Part shown: positions 21,426 through 32,310 of the stretch, in pieces
How positions within the stretch are numbered: the stretch's first letter is position 1
Layout: the number at the start of each line of letters is the position of its first letter
Source of the DNA: Actinostola sp. cb2023
Lineage: Eukaryota; Cnidaria; Anthozoa; Actiniaria; Actinostolidae
Direction of reading: 5' to 3'
Assembly (NCBI GenBank): GCA_033675265.1
Contig: JAUJYZ010001550.1
Coordinates: 53,501-117,500 of the forward strand
Length of the DNA: 64,000 nt
Made by a program: the position numbers and the translations under genes
Notes under the pieces: model-generated
Seen by the model: the letters and a program-made list of their open reading frames with translations, nothing else
Told to the model about the DNA's origin: nothing
Database searches by the model: none

Positions 21426-23430
21426 TCAAATTTCCTTTCCACAAGTTTGACATTGGTATACATGTAGTTTAACACCAGTGTGATTTCGCTCATGAACTTT
21501 AAGTTTATCTTGTCGATAAAATGTCTTTCCACAGGTTTTACATTGGTGCGGTTTAACACCAGTGTGGATACTTTCATGCTCTTTGAGGGTATCTTGTCGA
21601 CTAAAAGCCTTTCCACAAGTTTTACATTGGTATGGTTTAACACCAGTGTGGATACGTTCGTGTTCTTTGAGCATTCCTTGTCCTCGAAATTCCTTTCCAC
21701 AAGTTTTACATTGGTATGGTTTAACACCGGTGTGTATTCGCTCATGAATTTTGAGAGTTGCTTGTCGACTAAAAGCCTTTCCACAAGTTTTACATTGGTA
21801 TGGTTTAACGCCAGTGTGAACTCGCTCATGAACTTTGAGATGTGATGGACAATCACATGCCTGTCCACAAATTTTACATTGGTATGGATTAGTACCAGTG
21901 TGAATTCGCTCATGAACTCTGAAAGATGAATTGTTGATTGAACTCCTTTCCACAAGCTTTACATTGGTATGGTTTAGCACCAGTGTGAATTCGCTCATGA
22001 ACTTTGAGAGATGATTGTTGATTGAACTCCTTTCCACAAGCTTTACATTGGTATGGTTTAGCACCAGTGTGAATTCGCTCATGAACTTTGAGAGATGATT
22101 GTTGATTGAACTCCTTTCCACAAGCTTTACATTGGTATGGCTTAGCACCGGTGTGAATTCGCTCATGAACTGTGAGAGATGATTGGTTATTAAACTCCTT
22201 TCCACAAGCTTTACATTGGTATGGTTTATCACCGGTGTGAATTCGCTCATGAACTTTGAGAGATGAATGGTGATTAAACTCCTTTCCACAAGCTTTACAT
22301 TCGTATAGTTTAACACCAGTATGAATTCGCTCATGTAGTGTGAGAGTTCGTTGTTTAGTATATGCTTTCCCACAAGTTTTACATTGGTATGGTTTAACTC
22401 CACTGTGAATTCGCTCGTGAATTTTGAGATCGCATTGATACTTAAATGATTTTCCACAAGTTTTACATTGGTATGGTTCAACACCATGAATTTGCTCATA
22501 ATGAACTTTGAGATCTGATTTTTGCTTAAATGATTTTTCACAAATATTACATTGGTATGGTTTACCATCAGTGTGAATTCGTTCATGAATTTTGAGGTAA
22601 TCTTGTCGATGAAATGCTTGTCCACAAGTTTTACACTGGTATGGTTTAACACCAGTGTGAAGTCGCTCATGAACTGTGAGGATTCCTTGTCGATTAAATG
22701 CCTTACCACAACTTTTACATTGGTAAGGTTTAGCACCGGTGTGAATTCGCTCGTGAACTTTGAGATCTGATTTCTGCTTAAATGGTTTTGCACAAGTTTT
22801 ACATTCATACAGTTTAACATTAGTATGAAGTTGCTCATGAACTTTCAGGCTTTCCAGTCGTTGAAATGCATTTCCACAGCTTTTACATTGGTATGATTTA
22901 GCACCACAGTTCTGCCTATTTATATCTGTCTTGCAAATATCATCATCAAGTATTAATGTCACTTGATTCTTATTGATTACATCAATGAGTTGCTCTTGAG
23001 TCTTTTGCAACTCACTCCCACATGCAGATTCTGTGTTCCCCATGTTAGTAAAGCTCTCAGATTCAACAGTTGCAGAACTTGTAGAATCTTCATTTACTGT
23101 TACTTCAACGCTGAGGTTCTCAGTATGGGGGGTTGTTATTGTAGTTACCTCACATGGCTTGGAGTATCTTACATCTTGTTCAACTTGCTCATCGATGGAA
23201 GAAACACAAGTATTTTTGAAGCTGCATAAGGTTTTATTTTCATTGTCATCTGCGTAGCATGATTTCAAAATACTTTCTACTTGAGAAAATATTTCAACAC
23301 GTCTTTCAAACTCTGATTGTTTTACAGTAGAGTTAGAAGATGCTATAGCTTCAGCTTCATGACCAATAACTCTCTCAGATCTCACTGCAACAAGATTTCT
23401 TGGCTGCATACCATGGTCATCAATCACAAC
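21426..23430 (-). CDS. C2H2 zinc-finger exon of WW/ZNF unit 1, with frameshift
   Basis: Large terminal exon of a putative nuclear DNA-binding protein. The acceptor (catatag) precedes 23430, and the exon starts in phase 0 (VVIDDHGMQPRN). About 150 residues of acidic, low-complexity N-terminus come before the fingers. Eleven complete C-x2-C-x12-H-x3-H fingers with TGxKPYQC-type linkers are in the first frame. An extra T near 21931 shifts the twelfth finger (stop at 21910), and fingers 13-17 plus a partial 18th continue in the next frame to a stop at 21426. Finger 13 is odd: it has CGQACDC instead of the usual hydrophobic position and is shared with unit 2. Fingers 10-12 are identical in their recognition region (NQQSSLKVH), showing recent duplication. 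Spliced with exons 27280-27429 and 23788-23925, the product as read is about 595 residues, or 667 without the indel. DNA target unknown. Confidence 0.85.
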
Positions 23431-23787
23431 CTATATGTAGACAATAATAATATTTGATAATCAAGTATTTTATACAAAAACGTTTTCACCCACCAGAGAT
23501 AACATTCAGGTGGGAAATTTGGATCAGTGAGGGAGGAAATGTGATGATAACAGAAACACAAAGGTGATATGATTCCATTGTCACTAAGCTAAGTGCCAAT
23601 CTAGGAGGCCTAAAAGCAACTGGCCACTTGACATTTCCCTGAGGGTGGCCTCTTAATAGGGGTTCAAATGTTAATCTGTAAGATACCCATAAGCTGAATT
23701 CTAAGTTACTAACCACAAGTGCCAGTGTCATATGCATTGTACAACTAGGAATAACAATTGTAGATAAAAATGCTAAACTCAACCTAC

Positions 23788-23925
23788 ATCATTGCTGGAG
23801 CAATCTGGCCATGTGTGTTCAGTTGTCTTCTTATTATAGAGAAAGAGAAGTTCTCCAGATTTACAGTAGAACTCCATCCAGTCAGAGTTGAGGTCTTTTG
23901 ACTTGATTGTTTCACAACAAGAAAT
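23788..23925 (-). CDS. WW-domain exon, type B, unit 1
   Basis: A 138-bp exon flanked by TTTCAG acceptor and GTAGGT donor, phase 0 at both ends, coding 46 residues. It carries the two tryptophans 23 apart (SDW...HTW), the central LYNKKTT block and WPD. WW domains bind proline-rich ligands. It splices in frame to the zinc-finger exon starting at 23430. The proline comes directly after the second tryptophan, not two residues later as in most WW domains. Confidence 0.75.
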
Positions 23926-24059
23926 CTGAAACAAAAGCACATTTTTCAATATATTATTGTTACTCTACTGTAGCTGACGAATATTGTTCTCAAACTCATT
24001 AATAATTCATTAGGTTTTCAGCCAATGAGCGTGCCATATTCAGTCAGGTGGATGGACCT

Positions 24060-24345
24060 TGATACCCAATGAAATATCAGAGGAAAATCACTAGTGATCT
24101 TCCTCTGGATTGCTATTGGGTATCCAAATTCATGCACGTGAGTGCATCCGGCTCTTGCTCGCGTTCGTTCGTTCTACTAACTTTAGTGACACTTAGAAAT
24201 ATTATTGCTTTAAAAATGATACAAAGTTGAACTGCTATTGAGTTAAAAAATGCTTTTTTGGTTAACTTTACACTGAGCTTCGAACTCCGAACCCCCAACT
24301 TACTAATCCCTGTTACTCACCATTACGCTACGAGGTAATTAATGT
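24060..24345 (-). repeat. Possible tRNA-derived SINE
   Basis: The minus strand from about 24342 shows an A-box-like TAGCGTAATGG followed about 35 bp later by a B-box-like AGTTCGAAGCT, then an AT-rich body. This is the layout of a tRNA-derived SINE head. No cloverleaf was verified and only one copy is in the window. Confidence 0.3.
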
Positions 24346-24779
24346 TGGTGAACATCACTATTTTCGAATTTTTAAATTACCATATCAATCTCTTAATATG
24401 TTGATTGGAAATAAGATATTTTTCTTTAATAAACTTCGAAAGCAATAAATGATGATTAATTTGAGAAGTTATTTCAAATACTCTTGCTTCGTGTTTCACC
24501 AGAGGTTCCAATCACCTTGAAACAATAAAAGCACTTGGTCTATGGCCTCATGCTTTCATCAGTTTCTCGGTGTTTGGAATCCCTTGTGAAACACTCGCAA
24601 TCGTTTTTGAAATATAACGTGAAACATAGAAAGATAGTTACACATGTAGCTGGGAAGAATAATAGTAATTATCATTCACTTTATTTTCTCCGTGATTGTC
24701 ATTGGTCGAGAGACGATTACGTCACTGCAGATAACTACCTACGAATAAGTGTTTTCCAGTGTTTTCGTTCTCCTCGACA

Positions 24780-25012
24780 ATGGCAGCACGGTTCCCAGAG
24801 TTGTCAGAGAAGGAATTGCTTAGTTGAGAGAAAATAATGTGAATGATAAAACAATTATTGAACTCGGTTTTCGCAAAATATCGTGATTTTGTCAGTGTCT
24901 CGCAGATTAATTATTTGCCTCTGCCTTCGGCATCGGCAAATAATTAATCTGCTCGCCACTGACAAATCACAATATTTTGCTCAACCTCGTCCAATAATTG
25001 CTCATAGTTAAC
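24780..25012 (+). pseudogene. Fragment starting MAARFPELSEKELL plus palindrome
   Basis: A 16-codon open frame (24780-24827) begins MAARFPELSEKELL and then stops. N-termini of this form are common in transposon-derived invertebrate proteins, such as those with Crypton-type recombinase (DUF3504) domains. A palindrome around 24902-24956 (cagattaattatttgcc arms) follows, with outer arms at 24862 and 25000. Probably a non-autonomous derivative keeping only the first codons. Confidence 0.35.
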
Positions 25013-25952
25013 TAGTATACCCAATGGGAAGGGAGTGCTGTCTTTTTGGTGAGAACAGTGGGCTGATTTGTCTGAGATGATTTTGCATATGTTTGTTTGA
25101 CATTCTCACTAATATAGACATTGCAGCGTGACTATAAATACATACATACATGTAAATGCAAATAATCAAAATCATAGTGTTTGCATGGTCACTCGTTGCG
25201 TGACTCGGTAGAGCATTGACTTTTGCCATTCAGGTATCAAGTAGATTTTCTTTTTTTATATTGACCATAATCGAGCATGGAAGAGTACATGTAAAGATAG
25301 CCAAGAACTAAAGTTGAATAGTTGATGAACATCTGTGATGCATTTATTTTTTACTACGAACAACATTTCACGTATAATTTCTGGGCACGCCAAGTGTTAA
25401 CACTGACAGCAAAGCACGTTTCAAGAAAGGTTTAAACTATAAACATATATGTAGCAAATTCCTTGCAAAAAGATTTCACAAATGAATGAAAATTAACTGT
25501 AGTTGTTACAAACCCAGCAATAAAACAAACAATATAAACTTATGAGTGAAAGTATGGGATAAAGATATACATGTAGTATTTAGACTCTTGGCTGCTAAGC
25601 CACGAACATCTGAGAGAAACACACTTTCAGACCCAGACAGACAAATTGCAAGGCCAAATGATATTCTCTAGGATATGCATATTAACCTGAAGCAGTTAAC
25701 ACTTCGAACTACTATACTAATTGTTGAGAAATCATATACAAAGTATACAGTAAAAGCATGTGTATAGACTATGGTAAAAAGAATGTGCAGTGTGCGCTGG
25801 GGATTGTGGTTATTAACATACACAATGTGTTGTGTTAACAAATCAAATCGAGAGTTTGACCGCCGTATAGATTAGATCTGCTGCCTCTGCTTCGCTCGCC
25901 CAGGCTCGCTACGGCAGCAATAATCATTACAAAAACAAAGTCAAGTGCCTAC

Positions 25953-26097
25953 ATCATTGTTGGTGGAGTCTGGCCATCTATGGTCAGCAGTCTTCTTATT
26001 GAAGTAAAACAGAAGCTGTCCTGATTTACTGTAGAACTCTGTCCAATCACAGGTCATCTCTTGTGAATCCATCATTACACAAAGAAGACACCTTTAT
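25953..26097 (-). CDS. Extra WW-domain exon, type A', unit 1
   Basis: This copy resembles exon 27280-27429 and codes MMDSQEMTCDWTEFYSKSGQ onward to WPDSTNND, with both tryptophans intact and a GTAGGC donor. Its 5' part is one base longer than the type A exons, so a phase-0 entry at the TAG acceptor would run into a stop. The frame is usable only if translation starts at its own ATG, near 26068. It may be an alternative first coding exon or a dead duplicate. Confidence 0.55.
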
Positions 26098-26166
26098 CTA
26101 CATTTGTAAAATACAATAACAATAAATTATTACAAATAATAACACAACTGTCAGTGTCATATGCAT

Positions 26167-26488
26167 TATACACCTATTCCAAATATCGTTGTCCGGGCTG
26201 AAAGCAACAAGCAAGAAGCTGACGATCGCAAAGGACTTTGGGAATCTCCTAATTAATTAATTTATAATAATCATTTATACTAATCATTTATCCGTGGTAG
26301 TTGAGAAGTTATCCCTACGAGCGTTGAATAGCAATCATTTGGAACTATTCGGCCATTTGAAGATGCATGTTGTTAAAATGTCTACGGATGAATAAATGAA
26401 TAAGAAGAAAGTCCCAATGCCCTTTGCAATCGTCAGCTTCGTGCTTGTTGCTTTCGGCGGGGACAACGATTTTTGGAATAGGTGTATA
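26167..26488. mobile_element. MITE copy 1 (TATACACCTATTCC ends)
   Basis: Ends TATACACCTATTCC and its inverse, with subterminal gaaagcaacaagcaagaagc blocks inverted. A second copy in opposite orientation is at 39191-39477. Confidence 0.85.
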
Positions 26489-26541
26489 ACTGGGAACAAT
26501 ATTAGTGTAGATACTATATGTGCTAAACTCCTGAAACCTAC

Positions 26542-26678
26542 ATCATTGCTGGAGCAATCTGGCCATGTGTGTTCAGTTGTCTTCTTATTATAGTGAAAGA
26601 GAAGTTCTCCAGATTTACAGTAGAACTCAATCCAGTCAGAGTGAGTTCTTTGGACTTGATTGTTTCACAACAAGAAAT
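26542..26678 (-). pseudogene. WW-domain exon, type B', 1-bp deletion
   Basis: A 137-bp duplicate of the 138-bp exon at 23788-23925, with the same acceptor and donor. One base is missing where type B reads ctcaactctgac, so the tryptophan-containing part is out of frame. It would have to be skipped for a functional transcript. Confidence 0.75.
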
Positions 26679-26929
26679 CTGTAACAAAAGCAAGCACTTT
26701 TGTTGATATTTTACACCAGATAGAATTTAAATAAGGGGGGAGGGGTTGGGGAAATTAGGTGGGGCTTTGGGTTTGGGTATGGGTGTAGATTTTAGGTAGA
26801 TAGGTGTCCTCAATTAGTTTATACTTGTGTAAGCTAGGTAATTTGACACGTTAATAAAGGTTTTATTTATTTTTTATTTATTTATTATATATTATTGTTA
26901 CTCTACTGTAACTTAGTTTGTGCATACAC

Positions 26930-27208
26930 TCAATTGCAGAAAGGTTGTATTATACATTTATACATATATCTAATGAGATACAACATATCTAATGAGATAC
27001 AAAGTGCAAAACATCGCTTATTTTCTTCTAATATATCAGAATCATCAATTTTAGATTAGTATCGCATCCAACAAGGACAACACAATAATTTTCAACACTA
27101 TTTTGTGCTTGACAGTTGTATTTTAGCATGTCTAACATTTTGCATCTCATTAGATATGTGTATATTTGTATATTTGTATACTACAACGTTTCTGCAATTG
27201 AGTGTACA
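26930..27208. mobile_element. MITE between WW exons
   Basis: TACACTCAATTGCAGAAA at the left is inverted at the right (tttctgcaattgagtgta). Repeated TCTAATGAGATAC motifs lie inside. About 279 bp, no coding content. Confidence 0.75.
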
Positions 27209-27279
27209 TAGAAAGGGAAATATAGTACTTAAGATATTTAGCTGGAAAGAATAGTAGTAAAAGTAAGTCAAGTGCCTAC

Positions 27280-27429
27280 ATGAATATCATTGTTAGTCCA
27301 GTCTGGCCATCTATGGTCAGCAGTCTTCTTATTGTAGTAAAACAGAAGCTGTCCTGATTTACTGTACAACTCTGTCCAGTCAGAGGTCATTTCTTGTGAC
27401 TCCATCATTACACAAGTCGTAATCTTGAT
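27280..27429 (-). CDS. First coding exon with WW domain, type A, unit 1
   Basis: A 150-bp exon with TTGTAG acceptor and GTAGGC donor. Frame: IKITTCVMMESQEM, then SDWTELYSKSGQ and a WPDWTNNDIH end. The first ATG of the transcript model is inside it, because the upstream exon block at 29802-30003 has no ATG. Tryptophan spacing and the FYYNKKT core fit a WW domain. The phase-0 end joins in frame to the type B exon at 23925. Confidence 0.72.
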
Positions 27430-27684
27430 CTACAATAATAATTATTAATATTATTAGAGGATATTAGAGAGAGATATTACATGATTGTGATTAATTAATT
27501 AATTAATAATATAGATGCAAAAATACTCAATTCTGATTGGTTGAGCACTGCCATGTTTATTTTGAATAGTGTGCAAAAAAAAAGTAATTCGATGCAAAAA
27601 GTTGTTAATTCGGTGCAAATTACTTTGGTTGCTATGGAAACGAATGGCGTATTTTTGTAAGAAAATTTTCTCGCCTTTGAAAAG

Positions 27685-27780
27685 ATGTCGGCTGACCGGG
27701 AACGATTCCCAAATCTAAATGAAGAGGCTGTAATTCAACACGTAAAAGCTGTAAAAGTTCAAATCAAATCACTGTTCTAA
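27685..27780 (+). pseudogene. Fragment starting MSADRERFPNLNEEAV
   Basis: A 32-codon frame with an N-terminus of the same style as the one at 24780. It lies near the left side of a non-coding element that ends with the palindrome at 28565-28735. No further domain follows. Probably a remnant of a transposon protein. Confidence 0.3.
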
Positions 27781-28564
27781 GATCGGCGATGTCCAGCTGA
27801 CGGCCACAGAAGTCAGGACAGAAGCGAGAAAAGGTAGCTCGATGACTACGAAGAGGACGACGAATGTGAATTGAGAGAGCTTACCTTTAGCCACTACATC
27901 AGTCATCTACTACCAGAAGAGCAAGCTGAAGAAAATGCCACCATTCATATCAGTCCATCATATCAACCCTGTTGTTGTCCATCATGTCGTTCGGCAACGA
28001 AAGAGCCAACGCCGAAATGCTACTCGATCGGCAGAATTTCTTGAACCAGTTTTTTTCGGCCAAAACAGGCATGATAGACTGACATCACTTTTTCCAAGCC
28101 AGTGCTACAACTGCACTGTCACATTTAAAGTCGGACAGAAGTCGATTTCCTGAGTGAATTGTGTAGTTTTTTGAACTCAACTGACTTGTGTTTCTTTGAA
28201 GTTTGATTCATGGCCGTGTCGGTGATTTTGAACGCACGAGGTCCGATCTAAACTTGTAAATTTCAATTCACTTAAATTGTTTACCAGCTTGTCACAGTGT
28301 AAATATTGTAATACTGAAGTACATGATAAACAGGTCCTTTCGTTGAGGACATTTAAGTTATAGAACACTGTTTGATGCCGACTCGGCTCTTTTTATAGTC
28401 TACCTAGTTCTTGTACAATCTCAACACGGTGGTTGCTTGTCACGGCTTTGTCCAATAAAAACTCACCAGTTTGACATTGACGTTTTGTTTATTTACTATC
28501 GAATGGCTTCCCATAAACCGCGCGTAATATATTTGCTTTGCCAATTTTTGCATCAATATTATTA

Positions 28565-28735
28565 AACGGTAATCATTAGTATGCTCGTACAATTAACGAT
28601 TAATAGTGCTCGTGATGTTTAAAAATCCCACAAATTGCACTCGCCTACGGCTCGTGCAATTTTGTTAGGATTTTTAAACATCACTCACACTATTAATCGT
28701 TAATTGCACTCGCACACTAATGATTACCACTACTA
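28565..28735. repeat. Long palindrome
   Basis: The arms ggtaatcattag...gatttttaaacatcac and their inverse surround a loop near 28640. It sits at the end of the element region that starts near 27530. Confidence 0.85.
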
Positions 28736-29801
28736 ATTACATGATTAATGCAGTGTATACTCTATTAATTTTTAAAATTCTCTACTCTATTAATGAGTTT
28801 GATAAGATATGTTAAATACTCATTTGGACGGGCCTTAAAACAGTAATGTATATCTTCCTGTTGGTGTTGAATTTGAGTGGATTTTTAAGCCATACACAAA
28901 GAGAGAAATTTCATATCTCCAGTGTCTACGGCTCTTTCTCAGTAATCACTGTCCTGAAAAACCTTTGTTATTCAAATCAAGAACTCTTTGTAGAATGAGG
29001 CATACAACAATATGAGCTATTGTTATTCAAATTTTCAGGATTTCAGGACAGCGATGTACTGAGAAAGCCCCAAATTGTTGATGTAATGAGGAGAATTGCC
29101 GAGAATGAGGACTAGACGTTCCAATCCGAGGTGAAGCCAAGGACTGGAAACCCCATCTAGTCCGGCCGAATTCGAGGCTTTGAAACAACTTCTCATACTC
29201 ATTAATTATTAGTAATTACATGCAATGGCCTAAAGGCAATAAATAAAGAGTTCCAAGGTTTTAGCCCGGAAAAGCAAAACTTCTGGTCTTTGCATATGCT
29301 CTGCTCATGCACAGAGTCGAGGACATCATATCCCACATGTGTTGGACTCTTGAGTAGCATGGAGTAGAGCCTGCTTTCAGATTGAAGCGAATTCGGACAG
29401 AGTGGTGTTGCCTCTACTCTGTCCAAGATCCCAATGATTGTTATATGAGGGATAAGAACTCATGTACAGTCATGAGGGACGGTTTAAGTTCTAAATTAAT
29501 CGGCCTCATGCATATTTAGTGGGGATGGTAACTGGAAATTTTTCCAGTATCTGGAAAAAATTTTTTCCAGTTACTGGAAAAATTTCAAGTTACTCTAGTC
29601 AGTACTTTCCAGCTACATCACGTGGTCTGATTCTGCACATTTGATTAATGAGTATGAGAAATCATATTTACAGTATTTCCTCGCAACAAAGAAAATATTC
29701 GGGATTTGGTTCTATCTCAGCGATCGTTACGGCAGCGATCATATACTCACTCGACAAGAACAAAAGACTCTGAAATAAACGTCCACAAAACATGATTTTA
29801 C
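28736..29801. other. No gene seen; probable first intron of WW/ZNF unit 1
   Basis: Contains a stretch near 28860-28925 (ttggtgttgaatttgagtgg) that recurs at 54850-54900 in unit 2, so it belongs to the duplicated block. An internal repeat of ttttccagttactggaaa type is at 29535-29600. No coding exon recognised. Confidence 0.5.
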
Positions 29802-30003
29802 CTTCAAGAATCCCAATTGATGAAATCGTAATTCCACAATAACTTGAGCTGGCAAATGGTCACAAGGTAGATCGAGAAATAAGTACAAAAACAGCTACTA
29901 AACTCACAAATGTCCTAGCTGCACGTGAATGGCGAGCTTTGTGTACTTAACACAGGGATCCCAAAAACCACAAGCCGGTCACGTGACTTCCAATTGGCGG
30001 GAA
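29802..30003 (-). promoter_or_regulatory. Conserved promoter and 5' non-coding exon of WW/ZNF unit 1
   Basis: This block is highly similar to 55538-55760, at the same relative place upstream of unit 2. On the minus strand it ends in a donor-like CTTGAAG|GTAAAA at 29801/29802 and has no ATG, fitting a 5' UTR exon. At its upstream edge are GTCACGTGAC (29978-29987, an E-box identical to the CLEAR consensus), CCAAT (29990-29994) and TTGGCGGGAA (29994-30003, E2F-like). No TATA box was seen. Transcription start inferred, not mapped. Confidence 0.55.
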
Positions 30004-30967
30004 GCCTATTATAATAGTCGGGTATGCACACTCCCCCCTGAATTACAGTGAGTTATCACATTCCCTCCAAATATGACAACGCGTTCAGCGTTTTATGAAG
30101 AGTTAGCTTAGTTGATTGAAGTGTTGATATCTTTTTTGATATAGCTGATATTTGGAGGAAATCCAGAATGGATTCCGGATTCCAAGTGCTGGATTCCGGA
30201 TTCCAAAATCTAATTTTTCGTGGATTCCGGATATGATTCCGGATTCCCTCACATGGGGCGACAGCTGACTAAACTAGCTATTTTATGCGTAAGAAAATTT
30301 TACACACAGCTGGATGAAAACGCAGTTCTTCAAACCTTGGAGATTCTTTGGAAATGTCCAACTGACCTTGGAAATTGAGTTACCAAGCGTTTTTCATATA
30401 ATAGCAGGATAATCGCCTTGGTAATAATTACCCACAATGCTACCAGCGCGAAAGCTATATCAATTCCTAAAATATACAAGTCCAAATAAACAGCGCATGC
30501 AAGGGTCCTGTAGATTATTCCAGTCCTCATATGTCAGATAGGTCCTTGGCTTGCACTAACTGATCTACCTTGACTGAGCCCGTGATGTAGTTTTTCTTTC
30601 ACCACGGACCGTAGTCCTACCAGTTGTATATACTGAAAGCAAAGTGAATGCGGTGTAGGAAGACGAAAACAACTTGAAATCCGTCATGTACATGCTGGAA
30701 CCATCAAACGAGGTGAATGAAACAATGTACGTCAAAGAAAATGTATTCACTGTTTGCATTGCATTTATGACTAGCGATGTGGGCATACAAGTATTAAGAC
30801 TTTAAATACTTTAAAGTTCGTCGTATTTATCGTGCATCGCCTCAGTCAAGCGAGCGTGTGTCAAGTTACCAGTCGTTACATACTTTTAAAACACTGGGAA
30901 CGAGTCTGGTACAAGTGTGAATTCATCCTCGAAACTTGGTTTACAAGTGTACATTGTGAAATTCATC
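30004..30967. other. No confirmed gene
   Basis: Has four close GGATTCCGGATTCC-type repeats at 30165-30250. Minus-strand open frames at 30330-30530 and 30565-30786 look hydrophobic in parts but match no family known to me. Confidence 0.4.
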
Positions 30968-31128
30968 CTAAACCAGGGGCTGTGGGAGGAGGGGAGAGGA
31001 GGGGAAAAAGGAAGGGGAGGAAAAACTGTTTTTCCCCTTCCCCTCCCCCCCCCCCCTCTCCCCCTTCCCCTCCCCCTCTCGCCTTCCTTTCCCCTTTCCC
31101 CTTCCCCCTACATGCAGCCCCTGGGTTT
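30968..31128. mobile_element. Short MITE with G-rich and C-rich arms
   Basis: AACCAGGGGCTG at the left pairs with CAGCCCCTGGGTT at the right. The interior is a purine-rich tract followed by a pyrimidine-rich tract. The Pro-rich frames across it are artefacts. Confidence 0.75.
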
Positions 31129-32310
31129 CCGAGGATGGTGGGAAGTAATACTCTGAAACTGTAGAGCAGTATTTGTATTATTAGATAATCCCATAGCTCA
31201 TATAATGAAACTCGCGCGCTGATTGGCTGAGACGCAAACTGGATGAGTGGGTATTCAGCGTTTATTCAGCGTGGAATTCAACGCTTTGGAAAGCTGAATT
31301 GGTATAAATGGCCAGAGTTTTACAACTTCAATGAACGGTCCAGATTAAAGACCACTATTTATTTAGTAGGTCGATCGAAGATTAAAAATAATCGGAATCT
31401 AACAGTAACTAGAAATTGCATTTCTAGACTTTCGGGCATTCCAATGCAGGAAGCCCAAAATAAATAAATAAATAAATCGCTTGCGCACTAATTGGGGGAC
31501 ACTGTACTCTCACACACACTTTAATTAGGTACGTAGACTCTTCCACGGACCCCCGCTCGGCCGTTGACACTGCGTAACATACTGACGTCACGACACGGAT
31601 ATCAACACGATGAAGGAGTTGTCTCGATAAAACCGGTTACAGCAGGTTTTCAACAAAAGAATCATCATTTCCGGTGTCTTCCAGGAATCTGTTCGAACCT
31701 TGATCATCTAGCTTTTACGTACCATCAAGTCAGACTCACTCTTCGTTATTGCGTAAAACTTTGCATGATTGAACTAGTAACGGTAAGTATACATCCCGGT
31801 ACACATTAATTCGCCTGAGTATCAGGTCTTCTGGGGAATTAAGTGGACGTACGAATCGATCCGGGAATCGATGGAAGATTTTATAGGGCTATAACAACTA
31901 CAATCATTGAAACTTTAGCTTGCATCGGTAAAGAATTGAAGTACTTATACACAAAACTCACATTCAAATGCTGCTACCTTTAGTTAGTTTATAGTTAGTT
32001 TATTTATAGTTACCGCTGAAGATATCTCGGTTGAACACGGAGCAAAGCTAAGATAAATCATTGCTAAGTAATTCCATCAATGGTTTTATCCTCGAGTACA
32101 AAATCAAGCGGTACAAACTTGGTTGGAATGTTTCGGATTAGCGACTAGTACTGATAGGGAGAAATACTACAAGCTCTCACATGCATAATATAAAGGATCC
32201 GGAGTAGGGGAGACTTAGACTCCCATATGCCTGCGTAAACTGACGCTGCGGGAAGGGTGGGGGAGGCGAAGGGGAGGGGGAGGGGGAGGGGAGGGCCCAG
32301 GGGGGGGGGG
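31129..32310. other. No confirmed gene
   Basis: A possible plus-strand exon ends with a good donor (aacg|gtaagt) near 31781, but no partner exon is recognised. A segment at 31478-31525 (ttgcgcactaattggggg) recurs near 51040. Confidence 0.4.

Noticed and set aside
21480..21845. Open frames antisense to the unit 1 fingers (similar ones at 49893-50228)
   Set aside because: Shadow frames of the repetitive C2H2 code on the opposite strand.
30832..31164. Proline/glycine-rich open frame
   Set aside because: Covers the purine/pyrimidine arms of a MITE; low complexity only.
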